The notes under the pieces are model-generated. The model saw nothing but the letters and a program-made list of their open reading frames with translations. It searched no databases and was not told where the DNA came from. From positions 1,612,001 through 1,676,000 of the forward strand of contig CP129480.1 of the NCBI GenBank assembly GCA_030583885.1: a stretch of DNA of 64,000 nt, given 5' to 3'. A program made the position numbers and the translations under genes. This stretch comes from Anaerolineales bacterium (GTDB lineage: Bacteria; Chloroflexota; Anaerolineae; Anaerolineales; Villigracilaceae). Positions 33,427 through 42,750 of the stretch are shown in pieces (positions within the stretch are counted from its first letter, which is position 1; the number at the start of each line of letters is the position of its first letter).

Positions 33427-34473
33427 ATGCGGACTGTATTCTGGGAAAACAACGAACTTAAGATGATCGACCAGCGCATTTTGCCGGGGCGCTTTGAGGT
33501 GCTGTCCTATCGCGGGCACCGCGAGGTGGCGCATGCGATCACGGACATGGTCGTGCGCGGCGCGCCCGCCATTGGAGCGGCCGCCGCTTTCGGGCTTGCG
33601 CTGGCTGCGTTTGAATCCGTCTCCTTCTCGACCTCCAGCCTGCTCGGTGACCTGGGTACCGCTTCCGCCAGGTTGAAGGCGGCGCGCCCCACAGCGGTTA
33701 ACCTGGCTTGGGCCCTGGACAGGGTCATGGCGGTTGTGTCAACTGCCGGCGGTGGAAGAAGCGTGGATGAACTTCGTCACATGGTTTTGGCGGAAGCCCA
33801 AAAGCTTGCCGATGAAGATGTCGAGATCAACAAACGCATGGCGGAGCATGGCGCGGCGCTTATCAATGACGGCGATACCATTATCCACCATTGCAACACG
33901 GGTGCGCTCGCCACTGTGGACTGGGGCACGGCGTTGGGCGTCATCCGTACCGCGCATGAGCAGGGCAAAAGGATTCACGTCTTTGTGGATGAAACCCGTC
34001 CGCGTTTGCAGGGAGCGCGGCTGACGGCCTGGGAATTGGAACAATACGGCGTTCCCTATGAGATCATCAGCGATAATACCGCCGGATATTTTTTGAAGGC
34101 AGGCAAGGTGCAGAAATGCTTTGTCGGTTCAGACCGCACGGCCGCCAATGGGGACGTGGCGAACAAGATCGGAACCTACATGCTGGCCTTGGCGGCATTC
34201 GATAACGGCGTGCCGTTCTATCCCGTCGTGCCCACCTCCACCATTGACCTCTCCCTCGCGCACGGCGATCTGATTCCCATCGAAGAACGGAATCCGCAGG
34301 AAGTGCTCGGCCTGGAGTTCGAAGGCCAGCGCGTTGCGCCGCAGAATGCAAAAGCCCGCAACATCGCCTTTGATGTCACCCCGAACCGGCTGGTGACGGG
34401 CATTGTCACGGAAAACGGCGTGGCTTATCCGCCGTTTGAGGCGAGTTTGAAGAAACTGGTTTTGGGAGAATAG
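33427..34473 (+). CDS. mtnA: S-methyl-5-thioribose-1-phosphate isomerase
   Basis: 348 residues, the usual length. MtnA converts methylthioribose-1-phosphate to methylthioribulose-1-phosphate. The catalytic Cys is in HHCNTGALATVDWGTALGVI and the catalytic Asp in FVGSDRTAANGDVANKIGTY. Further family segments are MVVRGAPAIGAAAAFGLAL and VDETRPRLQGARLTAWEL. The related eIF2B-like proteins lack this combination. It follows the class II aldolase gene and ends before a strong stem-loop. Confidence 0.95.
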   Translation: MRTVFWENNELKMIDQRILPGRFEVLSYRGHREVAHAITDMVVRGAPAIGAAAAFGLALAAFESVSFSTSSLLGDLGTASARLKAARPTAVNLAWALDRVMAVVSTAGGGRSVDELRHMVLAEAQKLADEDVEINKRMAEHGAALINDGDTIIHHCNTGALATVDWGTALGVIRTAHEQGKRIHVFVDETRPRLQGARLTAWELEQYGVPYEIISDNTAGYFLKAGKVQKCFVGSDRTAANGDVANKIGTYMLALAAFDNGVPFYPVVPTSTIDLSLAHGDLIPIEERNPQEVLGLEFEGQRVAPQNAKARNIAFDVTPNRLVTGIVTENGVAYPPFEASLKKLVLGE

Positions 34474-34500
34474 GGTTTCCTGAAATGACAGGATGCATGG

Positions 34501-34542
34501 TTCATAAAGAGGTGTTTGCATTTGCAAACACCTCTTTATGAA
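34501..34542 (+). terminator. Perfect 19-bp stem-loop after mtnA
   Basis: TTCATAAAGAGGTGTTTGC (34501-34519) pairs exactly with 34524-34542 around a four-base loop, 28 bp past the mtnA stop. The arms are AT-rich at the base and there is only a short T run after it. It probably ends the mtn transcript. The rest of the 34474-34835 gap holds no gene. Confidence 0.7.
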
Positions 34543-34583
34543 TTTAACAATACAGGTCGTATATGTGCAATTGATGCGGCAAT

Positions 34584-34613
34584 TTGTAATTAAGCTGTGA
34601 GTTTTGTTATATT
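34584..34613 (+). promoter_or_regulatory. Possible promoter of the zinc-ribbon cassette
   Basis: TTGTAA (34584-34589) and TATATT (34608-34613) are separated by 18 bp, in an AT-rich gap after the mtnA terminator. The first cassette gene starts 220 bp downstream, leaving a long leader. This is only a consensus match. Confidence 0.3.
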
Positions 34614-34835
34614 GAAATCATCAAAAAACCATGCTACCATGGCTTTGAAAATAGAAAACAAGCCCGTACGATAATTAAAACTGAAAATAACAGCCGTCCC
34701 TTTTACCGGTCCCATTATAAGTGCCCCAAAATAGCAGCGTAGCAATATGGTGCAAGGTGAACCCGTAAAGGATGGCTGTTTGTGATTCCAGCCCTGTCTT
34801 CCGGATGGTTGGGTTGAAAAGTGAGAGGAGTAGTG

Positions 34836-35438
34836 ATGTTTTGTCCAAATTGTGGGCAGCAAAATGGTTCGGAAGCGCGTTTTTGTATGTTGTGTGGGAA
34901 ACCAATGCCGAATCCATCTTCTGCTATACCTGCGAAACGCGCCTGTTCCCATTGCGGGTATGTTAATCGGGGAGGGATACAGTTCTGCGAAGAGTGCGGA
35001 GAGGTTCTTTCCGCTGGGACTATTGATGGCAACAACGCCGCGGCCATTCCATCGGATTTACTACATACGCGGTTTGATAGAAAACCACAGCGCAACCTAA
35101 TAAAATCCTTATGGTCCTTGGTGTTGATCACTGTATTAAGTGTTCTAGGTGGTTGGTTCCTGGGACAGGGTTTACTATGGGTAAACTCGAGCATTGCCCC
35201 GGCGCTGTTTGTTGAAGAAGTAAATGAAACTGACGCGATACATCTGGCAACTGACTTTGCCGTCAGGCAATATCCGGACATAAATTTGGATTTGCGCACT
35301 GTAGAAAGTGCTACCTACCAGGGACGGCCGGTTTATGTTGTAGATTTTATATGTGATAAACCGCCGACGGCCATCCGCATACTGGTTAATGTTCTTGATG
35401 GTGGTGTCACCCTGTTTCAATATGTATCTGGGCCATAA
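34836..35438 (+). CDS. Zinc-ribbon membrane-anchored protein 1
   Basis: 200 residues from the ATG at 34836, preceded by GAGAGGAG. Two zinc ribbons occupy the N-terminus: CPNCGQQ...CMLCGK and CSHCGYVN...CEECGE. A single membrane helix at ~95-120 (SLVLITVLSVLGGWFLGQGL) leads to an extracytoplasmic part of ~80 residues (FAVRQYPDINLDLRTVES, GRPVYVVDFICDK) that may be a PepSY-like or similar small fold. Family and function are unknown. It is the first of four cassette genes with gaps of 10-18 bp between them. Confidence 0.8.
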   Translation: MFCPNCGQQNGSEARFCMLCGKPMPNPSSAIPAKRACSHCGYVNRGGIQFCEECGEVLSAGTIDGNNAAAIPSDLLHTRFDRKPQRNLIKSLWSLVLITVLSVLGGWFLGQGLLWVNSSIAPALFVEEVNETDAIHLATDFAVRQYPDINLDLRTVESATYQGRPVYVVDFICDKPPTAIRILVNVLDGGVTLFQYVSGP

Positions 35439-35448
35439 GGAGGATGTC

Positions 35449-35841
35449 ATGGGTTTCTGGAAAAAAGCGTGGAATAAAACAAAAAATTATGTTGTGAAGT
35501 TGCCTGGGCGAATTGCACATAATCAGGTCGGTAGTTTCAAGATAGCCAAAGGTCCTAGTTATGGTGGCGGCTTCATCGGTGGGGCCTTCAAAGTGGGGGC
35601 AGTCCTTGCCCTGGGTACTGTTAGCTTAGTATACACAGTGGGCACTACGCCGGGCTCACCGAGCATCACTCAAATATATAACGGGACGGTAAGGAGTGTT
35701 CAATGCAACTATGCGATACAGGGTAAGGTAACTCCGTTGTCAAAAATGTGCCAGATTCCTGCATGTTCCGATGCGTTGGGTGATGAATGTAAAAGCCAGC
35801 AGGTTAAATTTCAATTATCAGTAGTTCACGAAAAGGCTTGA
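35449..35841 (+). pseudogene. Cassette protein 2, 5' part interrupted by the IS
   Basis: Starts at the ATG at 35449 behind AAGGAGG. The native protein begins with a short basic segment (MGFWKKAWNKTKNYVVKLPG), then a hydrophobic segment (GGAFKVGAVLALGTVSLVYTV) and a Cys-containing outer part (CNYAIQGKVTPLSKMCQIPACS). Host sequence ends at 35818; the last few residues to the stop at 35841 come from the IS end. Joining base 35818 to 37069 continues the same frame into the segment ending at 37679 and gives a 326-residue protein. No N-terminal zinc ribbon, unlike its neighbours. The truncated 130-residue product is probably non-functional. Confidence 0.85.
35814..35818 (+). repeat. Left target-site duplication, ATTAT
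   Basis: ATTAT at 35814-35818 directly precedes the left end of the ISH3-type element and is repeated at 37064-37068, as expected for a 5-bp duplication made on insertion. Confidence 0.85.
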
Positions 35842-37063
35842 ACGTGGTTAACTTGGCTCCGACCAAGGAAACCCATAACCATGTCCAAGCCCACAATCAA
35901 GATTACCCGAACAATTCGTTCCGAGCAAGTGCTGAATGCCTTCATGACGGTGGTTCGCAAGAACCTGCCGCTGGAATTGCGAAACACCCGGATCACTGCC
36001 GAAGATATCCTGTATGTGTTGGCATACGCCAATGTGCATCGTTTGAGCATTGAATCGGCTTGTCTGGAGTTGCAGAATGCGCCTTCGGGTAATCGTCTGC
36101 GAGAAGTATTAGCCCAGTCGCTGCCAGACCGAGCCGGTTTGCAGAACCGATTGAACCGCATCTTTCATCGGCAACTCCATCCCAGTGTATGGAAGTGCAA
36201 ACGCGATTTCAATGTGGCGATTGACCTGACCCTGATCCCATATCATGGTCAGCCGTATGAAGACAGAAAGGAGATCGTACGCAGTGCACCCAAGTCTGGG
36301 ACAACCCATTTTCATGGTTACGCCACGGTTTCGATTGTGCGGGACCATCGGCGCTACGTTGTGGCGTTGCGCTTCATCGAACATGGCGAGGATATGGCCG
36401 ACATCGTCCGCTGGCTGCTGAAACGCCTGAAAACACTCAAATTTCGCATTCGACGGGTGTTTTTGGACAAAGGTTTCTGCTCCAAGCCGGTTTTCAAGGT
36501 TCTGGACCAACACAAGGTCAGTTTCGTAACGCCCATTCCCGTGCGTGGCAAGTCGGGCGGTGTGCGGACTTTGTTTCAAGGTAAATCACGTGTCACCACC
36601 TACACCTTTAACAGCCCAAAATATGGCATATATACAGTGCAGGCGGTGGTCGTCCAGCGCTATTCCAAAGGACGCTATGGACGACACAAGAGCAAGTGGT
36701 TTGCGTACGCCGTCTCCGGATTGCCCTCTGGCATTTTGCCTGCCCAGGTGTTTGAACTTTATCGTCAACGCTTCGGCATTGAGTCGAGCTACCGACAAAT
36801 GAACCAGGTGCGCGCTCGAACTTCCACCCGTAATCCTGTCATCCGCTTGCTGCTGGTTGGTTTGGCTTTTGTCTTGTTCAATCTGTACATTGCCTTGCGC
36901 CAGAATCTGGCCTCCGCGCTTAAAACACCGTTAGAATCTTTCAATCGCTTCTGGCTTTCTTTGCGCCGTGTCGCTTTCCTGCTCAGTCGTGCCATTGAAC
37001 GCTTCTGGGGTGCGACTGAGGTCATTCAACATCAATCATGTTTTGTGCTTTCGTGATCTACTG
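35819..37063 (+). mobile_element. ISH3-family insertion sequence, complete
   Basis: A 1,245-bp element. The left end CAGTAGTTCACGAAAAGG and the right end, read on the other strand, CAGTAGATCACGAAAGC match at 15 of the first 16 positions and then become imperfect. Flanking ATTAT repeats mark the target duplication. One transposase gene fills it and its stop lies within the right inverted repeat. Length, 5-bp duplication and transposase type fit the ISH3 family, first described in archaea and also found in bacteria. Insertion broke the second gene of the zinc-ribbon cassette. Confidence 0.88.
35881..37056 (+). CDS. ISH3-type DDE transposase
   Basis: 391 residues, full length. The N-terminus is a helical DNA-binding region (ITAEDILYVLAYANVHRLS). 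The DDE residues are visible: first Asp in VAIDLTLIPYHGQPY (~118), second Asp in RRVFLDKGFCSKPVF (~198), Glu in YRQRFGIESSYRQMNQVR (~305), with the Y-x2-R-x3-E-x3-Y-R pattern of the IS4/ISH3 type. The frame is intact, so the element may still move. The ATG at 35881 is taken as the start; it lies 62 bp inside the element. Confidence 0.92.
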   Translation: MSKPTIKITRTIRSEQVLNAFMTVVRKNLPLELRNTRITAEDILYVLAYANVHRLSIESACLELQNAPSGNRLREVLAQSLPDRAGLQNRLNRIFHRQLHPSVWKCKRDFNVAIDLTLIPYHGQPYEDRKEIVRSAPKSGTTHFHGYATVSIVRDHRRYVVALRFIEHGEDMADIVRWLLKRLKTLKFRIRRVFLDKGFCSKPVFKVLDQHKVSFVTPIPVRGKSGGVRTLFQGKSRVTTYTFNSPKYGIYTVQAVVVQRYSKGRYGRHKSKWFAYAVSGLPSGILPAQVFELYRQRFGIESSYRQMNQVRARTSTRNPVIRLLLVGLAFVLFNLYIALRQNLASALKTPLESFNRFWLSLRRVAFLLSRAIERFWGATEVIQHQSCFVLS

Positions 37064-37068
37064 ATTAT
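37064..37068 (+). repeat. Right target-site duplication, ATTAT
   Basis: Second copy of the 5-bp ATTAT that also precedes the element at 35814-35818. Removing the IS and one copy restores the host reading frame. Confidence 0.85.
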
Positions 37069-37679
37069 CTGTAAACAGCCTCCCGCCTGTAAGTGACAAG
37101 CTGCCTGTTTCTGTGCCTGATAATTCCCCGGTTTTACCAAGTCCCACCGCGCAGCCTCCGACCATAACCCCTACGGCCTCCTCAACTGCTCGTTGTGATA
37201 TTTTTAAGAATATTCCCATGTCTTTCGTCTTTTTCCCTCAAAGTTGTGGTGGATCGATGACATTTTATGTAAAAATGCCTGGCGGAGTTCCTGGATTGAC
37301 ATACGATGTTTTGGGTGATGACGGCAATTGGGAATATAAGGTGAAGATTGGCCATTCCGAGATTCGCAACTGCGGCCTTGAATCTGGTTATGATGAAAGG
37401 CTTTATTGCACCTTCCCTGTGCCTGTTGAATATTACAAGTCCATTCAGCCGGTTGAGGTCCATGTAAATGGTTGTAGTGAACCGGTTTTTGTCAGCGCGG
37501 TATCCATGCCTGAAAACCCCTGCCTTGTCGAAGCCCCGCCTCAACAGCCTTCGAACCAGGGCGGATCGGGACAGCAACCTCTTTCAGGCATATCATGCAG
37601 TTCAGTTGCAGACTGTGATTGGATGGGTGATTACACATGTCATCAAGGAGTTTGTATGCCGCGGGGATCAGTGCCTTAA
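37069..37679 (+). pseudogene. Cassette protein 2, 3' part separated by the IS
   Basis: Continuation of the interrupted gene. Open from the IS junction, it reads VNSLPPVSDKLPVSVPDN, a Thr/Pro linker, then a folded part with Cys residues (FVFFPQSCGGSMTFYVKMPG, VEVHVNGCSEPVFV) and a Cys-rich tail (CSSVADCDWMGDYTCHQGVC) that resembles the tail of the next cassette protein. A GTG at 37113 could start translation of a 188-residue fragment, but it would have no signal or membrane anchor and no good ribosome-binding site. The next gene follows after 12 bp. Confidence 0.85.
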
Positions 37680-37691
37680 GGAGAAAATACC

Positions 37692-39107
37692 ATGCAATGT
37701 AAAAATTGTGGAAAGCAAGTTCCCGACACGGCAAAGGTCTGCGGGTATTGCGGGGCATCGACGGCGTTGTTTTGCCCAAATTGCGGGACGGCAAACTTGG
37801 CAGGGGCAAAATTTTGTATCAGTTGTGGAAACAAGATTGAGGGACTGGCAGCGTCCCGCACGCTGTCTCCTGCACGAACAGGGTTGTCCGGTTGGGCCTG
37901 GGTTATTTTTGGCATACTATTGGGCTTCATAGTGATTGGAGGCTTGGTAGTAGGCGGAGTCCTGCCGCTCAGGTTCGCTTCTGAAGACCCGCTACCCGCC
38001 CCGCTTGAGCCGGTCTTTGCTTCGCCGGAAGTTTCAACCGAAGTGTCAACAGAAGCGGGATACTGCCCGGAGGCCGGCGGGGTGATCCTGTATTGGAATG
38101 CGGGCTTTGATTGCACGAATGACACCGACGACCCGGGCTACCGCCAGCGGGTGGGGGATGGTTTTCAAGACTTGAACACCGGAGGATTCGATAACCAGGC
38201 GTCTGCGATCAAAATACCGCTGGGCTGGTCGGTGCATTTGTTTGCGAACCCGGGCTTGAAGGGACCAAACCTGTGTTTGAACGCCTCGCTTTCGAATTTT
38301 GAAGAACATGGGAGATTTCCGAGCAGCAATCTGCTCATCAACGACAATGTCTCCTCCATGCAGGTCTTTCGCGATGGCACCTGCGGGCAGGACCTTGCCG
38401 CGGGTGCGGAGCCTGCTCCCTGGTCCAAGGAAGAGATTGACGCGATTGCCCCAAAAGGTGTTGACTGCACAGACCAGGACCCTTGCGGATGCCTCCCTGA
38501 AGAACTGAAAATGTTCATGCCAGTGGAAGGCCATTCATCTGCTTTTGCAGATGAATTTCGCGAGCGGTTTGTCAATGAGGTTACCCCGCATGACGATGGG
38601 GTCTATGTAACGTTCAAACCCGAGTTCGCTCAATTGTACGAGGCAATGAAAGCCGTCAACTTGCAAGTTCGGATCGGCTTGGATTGGATCGAAAATGGCG
38701 AGATCAAGGGAGGAGCTTTTGAAGAAGACTGCTGGCATGATGCTGCGATGGATGACTTTGTTTGTAGCGCGGAAGTCGCTGAAGGCTTGGAGTTTATACC
38801 GGATGCATGGGGGGTTCATATCAACTACGAGTCACCGGCAGTATTTGCCTGGTGTGCGGCGGTTAATTACCAGGAAGACCTGCGACTTGATCTGCAGAAT
38901 CTGACCGAACCGGATACCCAACCACAAGATTGCAGGAACTATGGCTGCCCATCCGGTCAAACCTGCAATTGGGTTGGATATTCCAGCAGTTACCAGTGCG
39001 TAAAGGAAAAGTCGAACGATTCGAGCAACTGTACGCCCGGCTGCTGGTGTGAAATCTCCGGTCAATGGGGCTGCTGGCAGTCGTGTGCGCCGCACTGCAG
39101 TGACTGA
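37692..39107 (+). CDS. Zinc-ribbon membrane protein 3 with crystallin-like domain
   Basis: 471 residues. Two zinc ribbons start the protein (CKNCGKQ...CGYCGA and CPNCGTAN...CISCGN), followed by a membrane helix at ~66-92 (GWAWVIFGILLGFIVIGGLV). The outer part contains a domain at ~120-225 resembling beta/gamma-crystallin or I36-type modules (ILYWNAGFDCTN, GWSVHLFANPGLKG, LLINDNVSSMQVFRDG), an unassigned domain at ~255-405, and a Cys-rich tail (CRNYGCPSGQTCNWVG, CTPGCWCEISGQWGC). Function unknown; the outer domains suggest calcium- or carbohydrate-linked binding outside the cell (inference). Confidence 0.82.
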   Translation: MQCKNCGKQVPDTAKVCGYCGASTALFCPNCGTANLAGAKFCISCGNKIEGLAASRTLSPARTGLSGWAWVIFGILLGFIVIGGLVVGGVLPLRFASEDPLPAPLEPVFASPEVSTEVSTEAGYCPEAGGVILYWNAGFDCTNDTDDPGYRQRVGDGFQDLNTGGFDNQASAIKIPLGWSVHLFANPGLKGPNLCLNASLSNFEEHGRFPSSNLLINDNVSSMQVFRDGTCGQDLAAGAEPAPWSKEEIDAIAPKGVDCTDQDPCGCLPEELKMFMPVEGHSSAFADEFRERFVNEVTPHDDGVYVTFKPEFAQLYEAMKAVNLQVRIGLDWIENGEIKGGAFEEDCWHDAAMDDFVCSAEVAEGLEFIPDAWGVHINYESPAVFAWCAAVNYQEDLRLDLQNLTEPDTQPQDCRNYGCPSGQTCNWVGYSSSYQCVKEKSNDSSNCTPGCWCEISGQWGCWQSCAPHCSD

Positions 39108-39125
39108 TGAAAGCATGAGGAATCA

Positions 39126-40127
39126 ATGAAATGCACAAGCTGCGGTTTCGAGACCGAAGCGGGCGCGCAGTTTTGTGGAAATTGCGGTGCGCCCATGCGG
39201 GAGAAGAAAATTGTGGCTGGCAGGGAAAACATCGCCTGCCCGCATTGCAGCGCGGAAACTCCATCCGCTTCGCGCTTCTGCCAGAATTGCGGCAGGGATG
39301 TGAAAATATCCGTGCCTGTCACACGGCAGGCACCTCCCACCGTGTCCAAACGGAAGCGGTCCCTGCCCGCTTGGGTCTGGCTGGTACTTCTCCTGCTCCT
39401 GATCGGAATTGGGGCAGCGCTCATCTTTATTCAACCTGCGGCGGAACCCGCACCTCAAACCATTGAAACAGGACCGGCCCAAGAGACCACTCCTGCCTCT
39501 GCAGATAGTCCAGCGCCAACGATGATCGCAGAGCCTGGGGAGCAGGGCCTTTTGCTGTATGACGATTTTAGCAACGATACCAGCGGCTGGCCCGCCTTTG
39601 GCGGCCCCGGCGAGAAGAGCCAGGCGGGTTATGAGAACGGTCAATATCGCTTTGCCTTCTTCTCCAAATGCGGCTGGGATGCCGCTTGGTCTCGTGATGA
39701 ATATGGGGATTTCATTATCGAAACCGCCTTCAGTACCCCGGCCGACGTCCTGGATGTGGGTGCTGGTTTCACTATGCGAACGCGTGAAAAGGCTTGGTAT
39801 CTTCTGTGGGTCTACCCGGCGCAAGGTGGTTATCTCTTTCAAAAGGATGTCATGGGGCAGGTCAGCGAGTTGGTCCCGTTAACCGTCTCGCCGGTCATCC
39901 GCCCGCTTGAGCAGGGTGGCAGGTTGCATCTCAAGTTGAAGGTGGAAGCACGAGGCGAACGGTTTGACCTTTGGATCGGCCAGCCCGAAGGGGTCTATGC
40001 CTATCTGGGCTCGGTCTCTGATGCAGAATTAAAAATCGGTCATCTCGGACCCTCGGCAGATTGCCCGGACGGGGCATTCGTTCCACCGGTTGAGGTGCTG
40101 TTTGATTGGGTCAAAGTCTCAAAATAA
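39126..40127 (+). CDS. Zinc-ribbon membrane protein 4 with LamG-like domain
   Basis: 333 residues. Two zinc ribbons (CTSCGFET...CGNCGA and CPHCSAET...CQNCGR) lead to a basic patch, a membrane helix (LPAWVWLVLLLLLIGIGAALI, ~80-100) and a Pro/Thr/Ala-rich linker. Residues ~142-333 look like a concanavalin/LamG-type jelly roll of the DUF1080 kind: LLLYDDFSNDTSGWPAF, GAGFTMRTREKAWYLLW, LKLKVEARGERFDLWIG and VLFDWVKVSK at the end. This fold usually binds carbohydrates. It is the last cassette gene, 18 bp after the previous one. Confidence 0.85.
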   Translation: MKCTSCGFETEAGAQFCGNCGAPMREKKIVAGRENIACPHCSAETPSASRFCQNCGRDVKISVPVTRQAPPTVSKRKRSLPAWVWLVLLLLLIGIGAALIFIQPAAEPAPQTIETGPAQETTPASADSPAPTMIAEPGEQGLLLYDDFSNDTSGWPAFGGPGEKSQAGYENGQYRFAFFSKCGWDAAWSRDEYGDFIIETAFSTPADVLDVGAGFTMRTREKAWYLLWVYPAQGGYLFQKDVMGQVSELVPLTVSPVIRPLEQGGRLHLKLKVEARGERFDLWIGQPEGVYAYLGSVSDAELKIGHLGPSADCPDGAFVPPVEVLFDWVKVSK

Positions 40128-40243
40128 TGTGTTCCTCATGAGATTGACATGATGCATTACCCTGCCTGCGGTCACGCAAAATTGGCGGCTCAAAAACTTT
40201 ACATTCACAAAAGCCCGTGATAAACTTTCCCCGCTTGACATCC

Positions 40244-40269
40244 ATGGCGCACTCGCAAGAGTGCGCCAT
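40244..40269 (+). promoter_or_regulatory. GNRA-capped stem-loop before the PfkB gene
   Basis: ATGGCGCACTC (40244-40254) pairs exactly with GAGTGCGCCAT (40259-40269) around a GCAA tetraloop, 21 bp before the start codon at 40291. It lies close to the ribosome-binding site (AAGGAA), so it could affect translation or mark the end of the cassette transcript. Confidence 0.5.
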
Positions 40270-40290
40270 TTACTGCGACAAGGAAACGAA

Positions 40291-41250
40291 ATGGATATTC
40301 TGCTCACCGGCTCCGTTGCCTACGACTACCTGATGACCTTCCCCGGTCAGTTCAAGGAACAGATCCTGCCCGAACGCCTGGCGTCCATCAGCCTCTCGTT
40401 TTTGGTCGATTCGATGTCCAAACAACGCGGCGGCATCGCCCCGAACATCGCCTACACCATGGCGCTGCTTGGGCAGAAACCGCGTGTGATGGCAACCGTC
40501 GGCGAGGACTTCGGCGACTATCGCGCATGGCTGGATTCGAAAGGCGTGGATACGTCCCTGATGCAGGTCGTGCCCGGCGTTTTCACCGCCTCGTTCTTTG
40601 CCACGACCGACACTGATTCCGCCCAGATCGCATCCTTCTACCCTGGGGCAATGGCGCACTCCGCCTCCCAATCCCTGAAGGAGCTCGATCAAAAACCAGA
40701 CCTGGTCATCGTCTCGCCCAGCGCGCCGGATGCAATGATGAAATTCCCGGCCGAATGCCGTGAGCTGGGCATCAAATATCTGTACGACCCGAGCCAGCAG
40801 GTCTTAAGACTCGAAGGGCATGAACTTGCACGCGACATGGAAGGCGCGTACTTCCTGTTCTGCAATGACTACGAGTTCGGTTTGATCTCCAAGAAAACAG
40901 GCTGGGATATGGGGCAAATCCTTAAGCACGTGAAGGTGTTGGTCATTACGCGCGGCAAGGATGGCGCCGATCTTTACACGGATAATACCGAAGTGCACAT
41001 TCCAACCGTCCCCGAGGAGGAGATCGTGGATCCCACCGGTGTTGGGGATGCCTTCCGCGGCGGTTTCCTGGCCGGTTATGCCCATGGCTTCGACTGGAAG
41101 TTATGCGGCGAGATCGGCTCGCTATCCGCGGTATACTGCCTCGAACAACGCGGCACGCAGAATCACTCCTATACAAAGGATGAATTTGTCCAACGCTTCC
41201 GCCGTCATTTCGATGACGGCGGCAGGCTGGACCTGTTGTTGAAGTATTAA
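40291..41250 (+). CDS. PfkB-family kinase, probable adenosine kinase
   Basis: 319 residues from the ATG at 40291, preceded by AAGGAA; ten upstream codons run through the stem-loop and are rejected. Ribokinase fold: GGIAPNIAYTMALLG near the N-terminus and the catalytic, anion-hole motif DPTGVGDAFRGGFLAGYAHG at the C-terminus (Asp as base). It lies 91 bp before the S-adenosylhomocysteinase gene. Hydrolysis of S-adenosylhomocysteine gives adenosine, so adenosine kinase activity fits the context (inference); sequence alone supports only sugar/nucleoside kinase. Confidence 0.88.
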   Translation: MDILLTGSVAYDYLMTFPGQFKEQILPERLASISLSFLVDSMSKQRGGIAPNIAYTMALLGQKPRVMATVGEDFGDYRAWLDSKGVDTSLMQVVPGVFTASFFATTDTDSAQIASFYPGAMAHSASQSLKELDQKPDLVIVSPSAPDAMMKFPAECRELGIKYLYDPSQQVLRLEGHELARDMEGAYFLFCNDYEFGLISKKTGWDMGQILKHVKVLVITRGKDGADLYTDNTEVHIPTVPEEEIVDPTGVGDAFRGGFLAGYAHGFDWKLCGEIGSLSAVYCLEQRGTQNHSYTKDEFVQRFRRHFDDGGRLDLLLKY

Positions 41251-41341
41251 GGATTGGGAATCAGGCGTTGGGAGTCGGCCTGCTTTCCCGAAAGACCAAC
41301 GAGATACGATTCCCGTACACTGAATATCGAAGGAGCAATAA

Positions 41342-42673
<1,332 letters not shown>

Positions 42674-42704
42674 GTCAATATTGGACTGACGATTTGGGAT
42701 TTAC

Positions 42705-42740
42705 AAAAAGCCTTGCGGAGCTTGCTCCGCAAGGCTTTTT
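42705..42740. terminator. Bidirectional terminator after ahcY
   Basis: AAAAAGCCTTGCGGAGC (42705-42721) pairs exactly with 42724-42740, with A and T runs at the base. It lies between ahcY (plus) and the SH3 lipoprotein gene (minus), whose stop is 11 bp away. Confidence 0.85.
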
Positions 42741-42750
42741 ACTTTCTTTT

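Noticed and set aside
37113..37679. Independent 188-residue protein starting at GTG 37113
   Set aside because: The frame is continuous with the gene interrupted by the IS; the GTG lies in the middle of a linker and lacks a ribosome-binding site.
41251..41341. SAH-responsive riboswitch upstream of ahcY
   Set aside because: The 91-bp gap between the kinase and ahcY shows no conserved pseudoknot-like arrangement that I can recognise.
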